A stretch of 64,000 nucleotides of DNA from Alentia gelatinosa (Eukaryota > Annelida > Polychaeta > Phyllodocida > Polynoidae), in contig OX465590.1 of the NCBI GenBank assembly GCA_950022655.1, positions 39,302,218 through 39,366,217 on the forward strand, written 5' to 3'. How positions within the stretch are numbered: the stretch's first letter is position 1; every line of letters begins with the position of its first letter. The notes beneath the pieces were generated by a model that saw nothing but the letters and a program-made list of their open reading frames with translations, had not been told where the DNA came from and did not search any database. Below, in pieces: positions 52,752 to 62,470 of the stretch. The translations under genes and the position numbers were made by a program.

Positions 52752-53180
52752 GATGAAAATAACTTGGCCTGATCTCTACTGAGTTTGACCGCAGAGTCAT
52801 TCACGAAGTAAAGCTGAGTGAATTATGTAGCGGTCAAACGAGGTGGAGTGCGGGCCAAGTAAGTTATTGAGTTGGTTTATGATAGACTTGCTCAAGTCTT
52901 TGATTATGGACATTCATGAAATTATTCAAGAAAATTCAAGAAAATAAACCTTCCCATAATGGCCCAGGAATTGGAGAGGAGAGTTGGGGAGGTGGAGGGG
53001 TACAAGGACTGAAGCCAGTCTAAGTTTATGATTTTATCTCACCCCATATATATGATCAGGAACACTATTATTCAATAGAATAACTCATCCAATTAGCCCT
53101 TGAGTATTGGATACACTACTTTCACGGGCGTGAGGTATGGGTTCCTAATGTTAAGCCTATGGAGAAAAATACCTGTGTGA
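52752..53180. mobile_element. Family A foldback split by R3
   Basis: Left part 52752-52882 (arms 'aacttggcctgatctctact' / 'gaggtggagtgcgggccaag' with inner gagtcattcacgaa.. / ..gtgaatta). Right part 53032-53180 ('ttttatctcaccccatatat', 'gttaagcctatggagaaaaa'). The join gtttatga|ttttatct is restored by removing R3 and one octamer, and matches the intact copy at 10325-10555. Confidence 0.85.
52883..53023 (+). mobile_element. Family R element R3, 8-bp TSD, nested in family A
   Basis: The 141-bp element starts TAGACTTGCTCAAG and ends GCCAGTCTAA. The octamer GTTTATGA is present at 52875-52882 and 53024-53031. It is the shortest R copy and contains one copy of the G-rich terminal unit that became the 39-bp minisatellite in R4. 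Confidence 0.93.
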
Positions 53181-53194
53181 GATAATGTTCACCT

Positions 53195-53376
53195 TAAAAT
53201 ATATTTCTCATTTAGAAGGCCCTCACAAAAGGCAATCTAGTGGTGGCACAGAAGAGGCATATGTCTTGGTGCATCCCTCTCATAAGATCTCACACTCTCT
53301 AAGTGGTATTCTGTACAAGGTTCTCACTACGCTCTATAGGAGAGGAATTCTTAACGAACTAGGCTTAGAGCATTGA
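53195..53376 (+). CDS. Weak candidate exon
   Basis: After atatatttctcatttag the plus strand stays open for about 57 codons, GPHKRQSSGGTEEAYVLVHP then SHKISHSLSGILYKVLTTLY and a short end, closed by TGA. Its last part (ctaggcttagagc...gaatccact) recurs inverted at 53474-53501, so it overlaps a foldback and may be repeat sequence. Not recognised. Confidence 0.2.
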
Positions 53377-53619
53377 GAATCCACTAGCACACAGTATTCC
53401 CGCTAAGTCGCATCATTGAGATTATAGGAATCTTTGAGTTGCATTGATGTACGTCTTTAGCACGGGAGGCAGGCCAGTGGATTCTAAAGGCTCTAAGCCT
53501 AGAACCTTTGATTATCACTCTCCAGATAATTATCCATGGGAAGTAATGCAACATGTGATGAAATTGATCTCATCAAGTGTTTTGAGATCTAAAATCGAGT
53601 TCCAAATGTCCATTCTTTT

Positions 53620-53790
53620 AATGTGAACAGGGGTGAGATAAAAACTCGTTTTGGTCCAACTCATTTGAATGCTATCCGATTTTCACTTGGCTGTCACCTC
53701 ATTCATATCACTCCACATCAAACTCATGAAGATCGAAGACTTTGACCAAAACTTGTTGATTTCTTCTTTAATCTTTTTTGCAGGAATATA
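53620..53790. mobile_element. Family A element, part
   Basis: Begins 'aatgtgaacaggggtgagat' and carries 'cgttttggtccaactcattt' with inverted 'gaagactttgaccaaaactt'. It ends at a pyrimidine tract followed by 16 bases and GTAAGTACC (see findings). From 53791 to 54319 I see no gene. Confidence 0.5.
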
Positions 53791-54319
53791 AATGCTAACG
53801 TAAGTACCCAAACCCCAATCCCAGTATACCCAGATGGCCTAAGAACACACCTCTGACCCATTTAGCAATACAATGATAGCGATATTCCAGGTTACCACCA
53901 ACCCTGACCTGTTTAGATAATGCATATCAATGACCTGTCTGTGGCTCAAGCTACTGGGTTGTGTAAATAGGAGTAGGCGTGAATGGTCATGAACTCGTCA
54001 TAATGCCACCACACACAATAAACAGTGGAGGTTTGGGACAGGACCCACTCATTGTTGTTGGCACCATTTCATGGATATAAGATCAGGATCAGGGCATTTT
54101 CGACATCAATGGATTCATCTAAAAGAGGAATTTTGTCGGTTCAAATAGGTCGCTGGTATGTGTAGGTGGCCTTATAATGTAGTGTAGGTCTTTAACTGTT
54201 TATTTTAGCTGAGATCATTATTTTTTCTTTTTTAATTCAAGTTAGTTTAAAGACTTTACAGATGTTCACCAGTTTCCGGGCGATCTTCCACACTGGCGTC
54301 AACAAATCACGTTGCAATA

Positions 54320-54340
54320 AATATGTGTATATATATATAC

Positions 54341-54402
<62 letters not shown>

Positions 54403-54440
54403 ATATATATATATACATACATATATATATATATATTATC
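54320..54440. repeat. (TA)n microsatellite
   Basis: About 120 bases of TA with occasional TACA units. Frames through it translate as YIYIYI and are artefacts. Confidence 0.95.
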
Positions 54441-54713
54441 ATGAAACATCACGAAATTTCATATGGTTGTTGATATGGCGTGAGTTGTCTTTGCGGAATG
54501 ATATCACGAAGCGACGCTGAGTGATATCTGTAGCAGAAGACAACGAACGGCATGTAAACAATTATATGAAATTGAGTGATGTTTAGATTTTATCCTACCC
54601 CATCATGTATTTCTAACGTTATATATAACCCCTGGCATATAAATATTATATGGCATAACCGTGGCATAGAGTCACGCAATGTTAAGTCTATGGAGATTTA
54701 TATGACGGGTAGG

Positions 54714-54716
<3 letters not shown>

Positions 54717-54787
<71 letters not shown>
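54717..54787. repeat. (TA)n microsatellite
   Basis: About 70 bases of pure TA directly after 'tgacgggtaggataaa', a family A-like end, so the run probably grew from that end. Confidence 0.95.
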
Positions 54788-54791
<4 letters not shown>

Positions 54792-55011
54792 TCTCTTATC
54801 CATATATATACACACACACACGCATATATTTATACATACATATATAGAAAACAAGACAAGACTCCACAACTGAAGTATAACTATCAGTTTTAATGATCAA
54901 TGATTAGTCAATACAGGGTACAAGAAAATAATCTTCCTCAGGTTTTTTTTACCTCCAGCCACCTCTGCTCTGACATCTATATAGCAACAATTCCATTTTT
55001 AAATCACCTAG

Positions 55012-55196
55012 CTATCGAAGTATTTCTTCCTTGACACACATCTTAAATTGATCAGGAATGCTTATGTTTTGGGTCTCGGGTATGAGTTTGTCCCATTGCT
55101 TGCCGCCCATATTAAGTGGAGAGTGTCGCTACTTTTCTGTTTTAGGAAGTTGCAATTTGATTTTAACCCTATGATCACCTCTATGGTCCCTAGATG
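55012..55196 (-). pseudogene. LINE reverse-transcriptase tail fragment, broken
   Basis: Minus strand: RDHRGDHRVKIKLQLPKTEK, an in-frame TAG, then RHSPLNMGGKQWDKLIPETQ, NISIPDQFK and a final stop. The pattern R-G-x-H-x-x-K-L-x-x-P, then W-x-x-L-P after about 25 residues and F-K near the end, matches the C-terminal tail that follows the polymerase domain in many LINE ORF2 proteins. The internal stop and lack of upstream polymerase motifs show a dead fragment. The clade is not determined. It lies beside a truncated SINE of the same orientation. Confidence 0.45.
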
Positions 55197-55334
55197 GTCT
55201 TATTAATTAGATAACTTCATGTTCCTCATTGCCCAGTATGAAGACAGACTTATAATTCATTATTTTTCTTGTAAATGATCTTCAATATCTAGTCTTCCTA
55301 GAACTCTATTTGTCTTAAGTAAATGAAAGCTATG

Positions 55335-55530
55335 TTGTTGGTTTGATTTAACGTCCAGTTAACCATTACAGGTTCTTACCAGGCTTTCTCAAAGTTCTTG
55401 ATTGGGTGGTGATTGAATCTATGAGATTAGGTAGAAATCTCACCCCTACACATTTACTGAGGTGAGAGTTCTTTTACTTCCCACACCACATAGACATGGT
55501 GTGAGAAGGATTGACCTTTGTGAAAGCTAT
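55335..55530 (-). mobile_element. SINE, tail half only
   Basis: Shares 'gaatctatgagat', 'ctcacccctacacatttac', 'ttcttttacttcccacacca', 'catggtgtgagaaggattg' with the full-length SINE at 48171, but lacks the tRNA head and has a diverged tail. Confidence 0.75.
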
Positions 55531-55706
55531 GTGCTAGAATCTACGCCAATCGACAACTAGTTGCAACATCCTCAGATTCGCAGTGTTATCTATATTACAT
55601 ATCCTGTTTAATGTTTTCCGACTCTGTATAAAAACAAATTATCATATAAAAGGAAAGTGAAACCGGACGGGACTTCATGAACGTGACAGAACGGTGCCGA
55701 GACATC

Positions 55707-56199
55707 CACTGCACGAAAACCACCGTTTTATTCATATATACGCCATCACGGAAGTGCATGTATTGGCTGAATATTGACTTGTTTTCATTTATATACGCCC
55801 AGGCCTTATATACGACGTGCCTTGGCTGTATTTCACACCCGGCGTATATGAGAGAAAATACCCTCTGCCCCCGCCCCCTCCCGCCCCTTGATGTTGGTAG
55901 AAGTACAGGTGTCCTCAGTAGGAAGCCCTCCCCCCCCCCCCACCCCCCGCCACCTCTCCCCGGCCGCTCTCAGTGAAGCCCTGTTCACAGGACGCTTATA
56001 TATACGCCTACAGATGAGGTGTATACAGATGGGTATTTTTATTTTTTATTGTGGAGAATATTTTATTGTCAACTAGTCATGAAAATCATGTTTCAATGTG
56101 AATTGAACACATGGGTATTAAGACGACCTTGTAGACGCAAAATACCTACTCATATACGCCCAGCGCATTCACATGTAAAATGATGGTTTTCGTGCAGTG
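55707..56199. mobile_element. Family N MITE, copy 2 (493 bp)
   Basis: Inverted ends CACTGCACGAAAACCACCGT and ATGGTTTTCGTGCAGTG, about 37 bp with 'cattcacatgtaaaatg' inside the right arm. The interior is inverted relative to 42404-42826 and includes C-rich runs near 55928-55950. Confidence 0.85.
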
Positions 56200-56332
56200 G
56201 TCATATGGACCTCCTTTATAACATTTAACCTTCATTGGTTTTAATCAGTGTAGTGCAGCCTACTGGTGTGGCGAACACGTGCCTTTATAACCCCTCGTTC
56301 AGTAATGGCGAGTTATGGGTAAGGGGCCATCC

Positions 56333-56672
56333 ATAAAGTATGTACGCAGAATTTCCGATATTTTGGACCGCCCCACCCCCACTCTCAATTTTGTATGCAA
56401 TAGAACAAAGAAGGAGCATACGCAACATTTCCGAAGATTTTGACCCCCCCCCCCCCCCCCCACACACACACATCCCAACTCTCAATATTGTACGCAATAG
56501 AACAAAGAAGGTGCATACGCAAATTTTCCGAAGATTTTGAACCCCCCCCCCCCCCCCACACACACACACCCCTGCTCTCAATATTGTATGCAATGGAACA
56601 AAGAAGGAGCATACGTAAAATTTCCGAAAATTGAGACCCCCCTTGGTGTGAACGTACTTAATGAATGGCCCC
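56333..56672. mobile_element. Family F MITE with internally tandem units
   Basis: Ends GGGGCCATCCATAAAGTATG and GTACTTAATGAATGGCCCC. Inside, 'ctctcaatattgtacgcaat', 'agaacaaagaagg.gcatacg' and a C-run of 15-18 followed by (CA)n occur three times at roughly 95-base spacing, so this copy is twice the usual length. The Gly-rich frames here come from the C-runs. Confidence 0.85.
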
Positions 56673-56939
56673 AAAGAAGAAAACTCACGACATGCCAAGT
56701 ACCAGCACAGGATGACCACGTGACTACTCCTCGAGGGGTTTCTTTGTAGACTAATGTTGCCAAGTTCATTAGCATCAATGACGTCAAATAAATGTGTTAT
56801 TTATTAGGCAGTGAGAGGAAAAGAAGAAGAGAAAAATAACAGATGGTGTAGGTCAATGACCTTAAGCTTACAATCATTGTGAATTGAATCCGGAGAGGGT
56901 AGAATTGGTCTCATTGTGTCTCTACACGTTCTGCTGTAG

Positions 56940-57273
56940 GGAGCCAAAGTGAACCCGCTGAAACCACAGATACCCGTTTACAAAACACCATTTCCGGATA
57001 TAGGCGCTCAGTACTTTGACTATGTAGGTTCGACATTATACATATATGTGTCATTCGCCAATCTTTTAGATCCATATGAGAAAAGAAAATGAATACAACG
57101 ACATAGGTGTGCAGAGCCCAGCGGGCAATTTCTTTACAATAACCCAACTATCTCAACTATCTGCCAGTTCACGCTCAACCTGCCATGAAGGTGGTGTGAC
57201 TGGAGTCAAATTGAATTCCAGAACCACCTCCATAAGTTATACTGAGAACGCCCATACCTATGGGCCTTTTTAG
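56940..57273 (+). CDS. Candidate terminal exon (two overlapping models)
   Basis: Model 1: after ctacacgttctgctgtag, phase 0, 51 codons GAKVNPLKPQIPVYKTPFPD, IGAQYFDYVGSTLYIYVSFA, NLLDPYEKRK to TGA at 57092. Model 2: after gtcattcgccaatcttttag at 57069, phase 0, 67 codons IHMRKENEYNDIGVQSPAGN, a Ser/Thr/Gln-rich middle and NAHTYGPF to TAG at 57273. Both have good acceptors, and in model 2 the codon before the acceptor is an in-frame stop. They overlap in different frames, so at most one is right unless splicing is alternative. The minus strand is also open over part of this. Neither peptide is recognised. Confidence 0.33.
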
Positions 57274-57544
57274 CTCTAATGAGAAATCAGGAATCAATGT
57301 TACAACAATATACAGAAACTGGCTTACTGTCTTCGTACGTCAATAATACGCGGTATAATTATTGATCAGTTACACCCCGATGCCGAAGTCAGAGGGCTAT
57401 ATACATCTGGTTTATAATTTTACCAAGTATTTTGACGTACTAAGGCAGGCAGTCCGTTTTCGTATTACTATTGTACCTAAAAATGGCGAAAATCTAGCTA
57501 GTCACGTGATGTGATACTCTGTGCGTCATAGTGTGACGTACGTT

Positions 57545-57547
<3 letters not shown>

Positions 57548-57622
<75 letters not shown>
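57548..57622. repeat. (TA)n microsatellite
   Basis: About 75 bases of pure TA. Confidence 0.95.
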
Positions 57623-57628
<6 letters not shown>

Positions 57629-57789
57629 GTACAACAATAATCAATAAGTAATACTATAATTATTGTGATAGAATAATTGAGACGAAGACGTGAATGGCGG
57701 AAAATAGCAAAAACAGGGTTTATTCAATAATACATTGGGACAAACCCCAGTCCTACACATCAAGGTATACAAGCCTAAGATTAAAATAA

Positions 57790-57915
57790 CTAATTATATA
57801 TCGAAGTAAGATTAAAAATTGACTGCTCAGGTGAGCAGTTAAGAGCGGAATGTTGTTTAAACCAAAATAGCGTCACCAAGAACCCTCCGGTTACCGCATC
57901 AGGTAACCGGGTAAC
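57790..57915 (-). CDS. Weak candidate terminal exon
   Basis: Minus strand: acceptor tgcgtcactcatactttccag, then 41 codons VTRLPDAVTGGFLVTLFWFK, QHSALNCSPEQSIFNLTSIY N and TAG, phase 0. The acceptor is good. The first bases form an inverted repeat (ggttaccgcatcaggtaacc), which suggests repeat sequence. Not recognised. Confidence 0.22.
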   Translation of the reverse strand, partial: VTRLPDAVTGGFLVTLFWFKQHSALNCSPEQSIFNLTSIYN

Positions 57916-58020
57916 CTGGAAAGTATGAGTGACGCAAAACAACAAAAGATGTACCGCAGTGAATAAACCTGTGAAGGATATTGGTTGAAAATTTATATTT
58001 ATATAAACGTAGTTATATAG

Positions 58021-58021
<1 letters not shown>

Positions 58022-58095
<74 letters not shown>
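58022..58095. repeat. (TA)n microsatellite
   Basis: About 74 bases of pure TA. Confidence 0.95.
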
Positions 58096-58098
<3 letters not shown>

Positions 58099-58527
58099 CA
58101 TAGGTAGCAACGGGCAGTATGTGATATAGGTATATGATAGGCATATGATAATGAAAGAAGACTTATTTCCAGGCGTAAAGGAGAAAGTAAAAAGTTATTT
58201 CTGATAAGATGTCAGGTATTTATATTGTTTATAGACATGACCGTAGTCTAAGTTTAAACGAGAATTGAGTGTTGGGTCATAGGTGACTCTCAGATTACCT
58301 CGTTACTGTTATAGATTGGTCGCCTTCACGATATGACAGAAGATACGAATAGCATATTCATGAAGCCGAAACCAAAGTAGTTCAGCCTTTGAAGACATAT
58401 GCCACTTTATGAAATCCCAGAGCCCTCCCACACGTCGAGAATCAGAAATAGCACTGATGTCAACTAAACATACGTCCTCCTGTCACGTCTCACGTGTTAG
58501 TTCGGGGAAGTACTACATGGAGACCTA

Positions 58528-58890
58528 GGACCTGTTTCAGTAGTTTTGTGACATTAGGCCTAGACAGACATCAACAGGGGCACCAACAGTGCAAGCAACA
58601 GTGGACAAAATTTTGTCAGGTTTCAAAACGCATGTCACATATAATGTCAAATATCAGCAGATCGGAGCCACCAATCTTCTTCATATTTGGAACGATTATA
58701 GGTTATATGTATCCCTTACCCATCTTAAAGTTTCATTGCATAATTCCTACGGAAACTGTCTAATACTTGTGAAACCAGACACACCGTGTTTGGGGTCTGT
58801 CTTGTCCTAAGTGCCGCAACTTGTGTTGATCTGTCTGTGTGGTGTCACAGACGCCATATATACATGTCACGAAACTACTGAAACAGGTCC
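58528..58890. mobile_element. Family W MITE nested in family X
   Basis: Inverted ends GGACCTGTTTCAGTAGTTTT and the mirrored GAAACTACTGAAACAGGTCC, 363 bp. Family X at 63592-63605 reads through this point without it. Confidence 0.8.
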
Positions 58891-59261
58891 ATGGTTAGTG
58901 TGCCTGAATGGAATATGTTCAGAGATATGTTTGGTCTGAAATATTCACCGAGTTCGAATATAAGGTGTCATCAGATACCAGTACTCAATACTTAGTACCT
59001 AGTAATTGTATGAACAATGTATTGTTGTAGTATGAAGGTATGTCTGTGGTGTGATAGTGTGTTTTGTCTTTGTCTTCTGTATGCCATCGCTGGGAAGAAC
59101 GTCCTTTTTTTTAAAATCTTTATTCATTCTGCCAGTTGGCAGGTCTTCCATGAACCTCCTTGGACGACAGTTGTATGTTATATATATATATATCCGATCA
59201 AAATATCGAGGAACAGATGTAATTCAGACACACTCACTATGTCTCATCATTATCATATAGA

Positions 59262-59440
59262 CAGTAGAACCTCGCGTAAGCGGCCACTCTTCGTTACGGG
59301 CCAAACTGATCGCTTACGCGAGGTGATTGCTTACACGGGGTTAAAATAAACATCTAATAGAGGGATCCGTTCCAAGCAAGAGTGTCCGTTAATGCGGGGT
59401 GACCGCTTACGCGGGGTGTTCGTTAGGCGGGGTTCTACTG
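59262..59440. mobile_element. Pogo/Tc1-like MITE nested in family X
   Basis: Ends CAGTAGAACCTCGCGTAAGC and GTTAGGCGGGGTTCTACTG, 179 bp, TA on the right flank and GA on the left (a probable decayed TA). The interior has 'cgcttacgcgaggtgattgc'. The empty site is 'atcatatacctggaaatca' at about 63722. The CAGTAGAACC end is typical of pogo/Tc1-group elements. Confidence 0.85.
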
Positions 59441-59649
59441 TAAATGGAAATCATCAAAAATGCCATTTTACAACAAACATTTTCAAGAATGAAAGTAGTT
59501 ACGTGGTACAGAGGGACATATGAATATTCTTTCGTCACTCAGTGACGAACGGAATCTGTACTCCTGGTCAGTAAAAGTGAGACATTCCCCATGGGTATAT
59601 AATAAGAAAGAAATTGATGAATGTTTGGTCTGTGTCTTTGTTCGCCACC

Positions 59650-59880
59650 GAGTTTGGAGTGCGCAGTAATATGAACGAGGCAATAGCCGAGTGAATATAT
59701 TCTGAAGCACTCCAAACGAGATAGCAAATGGGGACTCAGACCAAGCACGAATATGTTTCTGATTTTATCGTAGCCTGGATATATTTATCTGTTTATCACC
59801 GGTTGAGTATGAGTCACCATACTCGTATACCTATTGAGTACGAGTTCCTAATGTTCAGCCTCTGGAAGTTTATACCAGGC
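59650..59880. mobile_element. Family A foldback element
   Basis: Arms 'ggtctgtgtctttgttcgcc' and 'agcaaatggggactcagacc' with inner 'gcagtaatatgaacgaggca' and its partner. The right part has 'gagttcctaatgttcagcct'. Confidence 0.65.
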
Positions 59881-60147
59881 TGAGGTACACGTTAGCATCT
59901 AATCGCAATGCAGTTTGATAAGGATGTGAAAAATACATGGAAAAGGTGATGGTTGGGGTATAATATAATGATGTAGACTATGAAGAGGCCCCGCGTGTAC
60001 CCTGCACCCGACAACACATCAATCACCACACTGACAGCTAGCCCTCCAGGTGCCAATATACGGCGCTCTCTATTCGTAGAGATTCTGTGGCCAGTATACT
60101 GGGCGTATACCTCACAACTCGAGGAGACGTCCCTGCTTCATATCACT

Positions 60148-60235
60148 GTACGTCTGACACTCAGGCAGTAAACAGAAATATACCGGCATCTGTGTCCTAA
60201 CGGTAACATTGAGACAAGAATTACTCGAAATAAAG
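60148..60235. repeat. Direct repeat, left copy
   Basis: 'ctgacactcaggcagtaaac', 'agaaatataccgg', 'tgtgtccta', 'ggtaacattgagac' recur at 61382-61470 with about 85 percent identity by eye. The pair brackets the solo LTR. An upstream plus-strand frame at 59980-60171 (MKRPRVYPAPDNTSITTLTA...) overlaps it and has no other support. Confidence 0.7.
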
Positions 60236-60309
60236 GAACTGAAGTCAGATATATACATTTAGAGGAATTTCATGGATGAAAGGATGTCAGAAAATTTGAA
60301 TAAAGGAGA

Positions 60310-60580
60310 ATGCTACATTTACAGGGATGTCAGTTGGGGTCAAGTGGAAATATTTTCATGTGGACTTTTCTGCCTTGGAGAGATCGGGAAAGCTAGAATA
60401 TGTCGTTTTCGGCCATGGCATGGGGCTGAGGGTCTGTGGGGAGGTTCACATCACTGTCTTATTGGAGTAAATGATGCTAAATCAATATAATCTTTGCTTG
60501 ACACAAGGAAAATTACATATATACTGAATATGAAAAAGTGGGTTTCCACAGGAAAATGGAAAACTGATTTTTAATGTTAT
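60310..60580. repeat. Family V repeat, copy 2
   Basis: Collinear with 24553-24835 ('cagggatgtcagttggggtca' to 'aaagtgggtttccac'). The open frames differ between the copies, so no conserved protein is implied. Confidence 0.7.
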
Positions 60581-60709
60581 TAGTAGAATGGTGAAGTATA
60601 TAAAGTCAATCTACATAGAAGAGAAGTTCCAAGAACAGGAGGAGAAAATAAAGTAAAATTGAAAATAGATAGACCTGGAACAGAACAAGACAAATATATG
60701 CTATATCAT

Positions 60710-61253
60710 TGTGTAGGGGTCAGGGTAGTCAAACAGCGTTGTTTCACTTTATGCTAGATGGCGCGAGTGCCGATCCCTGCTGTGTGGTAAAGCCGGCGGA
60801 CCCGTGTATGCAAATACTACGGGGTCGCCCGCATTACGTAACTTAGTCAGTATATAAGACTGAGTCCGCAGTGGGTTGACAGGACTTCTCGGGGTGCCTC
60901 TCAGTCGAGTGAATGCTTGGAGCCTCAAAAGTTAGTATGGTTGCTTCGGAACCTTTCAACGGTGAAGAGACCAGAATCTCTTCCCGCGCTAGTTGGTGCC
61001 CCGTAGCACCAACCTACTGTGATCTTTATACTGGATAAACGTTAGTATATCGAAATAGTCTGGAGTCTGGTTTTGTGTCCACCGGTAGTGATAGGTTGTA
61101 GATCCTGCATCTCCCTGCCCTTTCCAGTGGTTCATTCCAAACCCACCCATGCTGGAGCGGTAAGCACAGGGTAGCGACTTAGTCTCAAGCCACTGGTTGA
61201 CTGCAGTTCACGGAAAGTGGTCACACACTTTCAGCAACCAGTGGTATGCTACA
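60710..61253 (+). mobile_element. Solo LTR-like element, 7-bp flanking repeat
   Basis: The 544-bp segment starts TGTGTAG and ends GCTACA and is flanked by ATATCAT on both sides (60703-60709 and 61254-61260). Plus-strand order: ATTACGTAAC region, TATATAAG box (about 60851), a hairpin ttggtgccccgtagcaccaa, and ggataaac as a possible polyadenylation signal, matching the layout of 642-1175. No coding region adjoins it, so the internal part was probably lost by LTR recombination. Seven bases is longer than the usual 4-6 bp of LTR elements, so another class is possible. Confidence 0.6.
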
Positions 61254-61381
61254 ATATCATGAGAAAAGCTGGGAAAGAGATTCAATTATTCCTGCATTTG
61301 TTGTTCAAAAATAGAATAACAGATAAATTGTTAACACTGTTAGAAGAAATATGACCAGAATAAACAACAACAGGATTCTCC

Positions 61382-61470
61382 CAGTCTGTACTTCTAACAC
61401 TCGGGCAGTAAACAGAAATACACCGGTACCTGTGTCCTAGTGGTAACATTGAGACGGGCATTACTTGGAA
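61382..61470. repeat. Direct repeat, right copy
   Basis: Partner of 60148-60235. On the minus strand both copies keep a common frame (VSMLPLGHR.R.ISVYC), which is also expected simply from recent duplication. Confidence 0.7.
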
Positions 61471-61799
61471 TAAAACCTTGTGACCTTTACAGAGAAAATC
61501 GTCTGGGTTAAGATGAAAGTAAGAGCCGTTAATATGTATTGAATAAAAGAAATATAGACATGGGGTCGGCTGTCTATCCTCACAGGGTGCACATGTATGG
61601 GGCCGCTTCTTCAAAGTAAACATCATGTTCACGACTGTTTAGCCGTCCGATAATTTAACAAGGGAGCCCAATTTAAATCAGCTATTAGAATACGTCCATT
61701 GAAAATCAATGACATCGAATGGTGATAAACATGGGATCCTAAAAGGAAAATACGATTGTAATGTAGACCGAGTAGCCAATGACTGCATTCGTAGCAATC

Positions 61800-61824
61800 C
61801 CCGACCTTGACCCTGACCTCCTTA
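61800..61824 (-). promoter_or_regulatory. Three abutting AGGTCA-like half-sites
   Basis: On the minus strand GAGGTCAGGGTCAAGGTCGG contains AGGTCA, GGGTCA and AGGTCG with no spacing, like a nuclear-receptor direct-repeat element. No promoter is evident nearby. From 61825 to 62139 I see no gene. Confidence 0.3.
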
Positions 61825-62139
61825 CATGATATTTTCTAGCCCTTGGGACGGCTCTGCAGTCGAGAGTTGATCTACAATCTAATGGGCCACAACCACCCTC
61901 CTACAGTCTATAATCTACCTGAGTTTCTTGGACCAAAACCACCCTCATTTTTACGCAACCTTCTTAGCTGCCCCGCTCTATTTACAAAAAAAAAGATGAA
62001 ATGAATGCAAAAAGACAACAGACGTTCCATACCAGTGTGTGTGACTGAATAACCCACAACTAAAAGCCTTGTTGCTAGAGCAGTGACCACCATGAACCTA
62101 GTCCATAATTACCTGTATAAAGACTGTTTGTTAGTAAAA

Positions 62140-62470
62140 TAAACTTTGACTTTCTCTCTCTGGAAACTTAGTTTCCCTATTCCTATATACCTTCAAATGT
62201 AGTTTAATAATGATGAATAACGTTATTTGCTTACCCGCCATCAAACGCAAAGCCAGATCCAACCTTATCGAGTTTATGTTTTCTCCACACTGCGCTTTCC
62301 ATGTGAATTTTCTAAGAGACGATCTGATTGGTCTAAACGTCAACCTTGGGTAGTAAACTTCAACTTTGGGTAGTAAACATCAGCCTTTGGTAGTAAACGT
62401 AAATTCTTCCATCCCCTGTAGCGTGGTGTAACCATAGAGTGATCGGCCATAGGCATATATTTGAATATAC
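62140..62470. mobile_element. Family M element, diverged
   Basis: Has 'gtttccctattcctatatac', three 'cttgggtagtaaacttcaac'-type units (62341-62400) and 'cttccatcccctgtagcg'. Compared with copies 1 and 2 the units read gggtagtaaac instead of gggcagtaaac. From 62471 to 63076 I see no gene. Confidence 0.7.

Larger units (their letters stand above)
58510..59610 (+). repeat. Family X repeat, copy 1, carrying two insertions
   Basis: Blocks 'catggagac', 'ttagtgtgcctgaatggaat', 'cactcactatgtct.atcatt', 'tggaaatcat', 'acgtggtacagag' and 'gtgagacattc' are collinear with 63603-63860. Copy 1 is longer because of family W (58528-58890), an extra 230-bp stretch (about 58985-59215) and a pogo-like MITE (59262-59440). 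Confidence 0.75.

Noticed and set aside
54237..58110. Frames rich in Y and I (YIYIYI)
   Set aside because: Translations of (TA)n microsatellites at 54320, 54717, 57548 and 58022.
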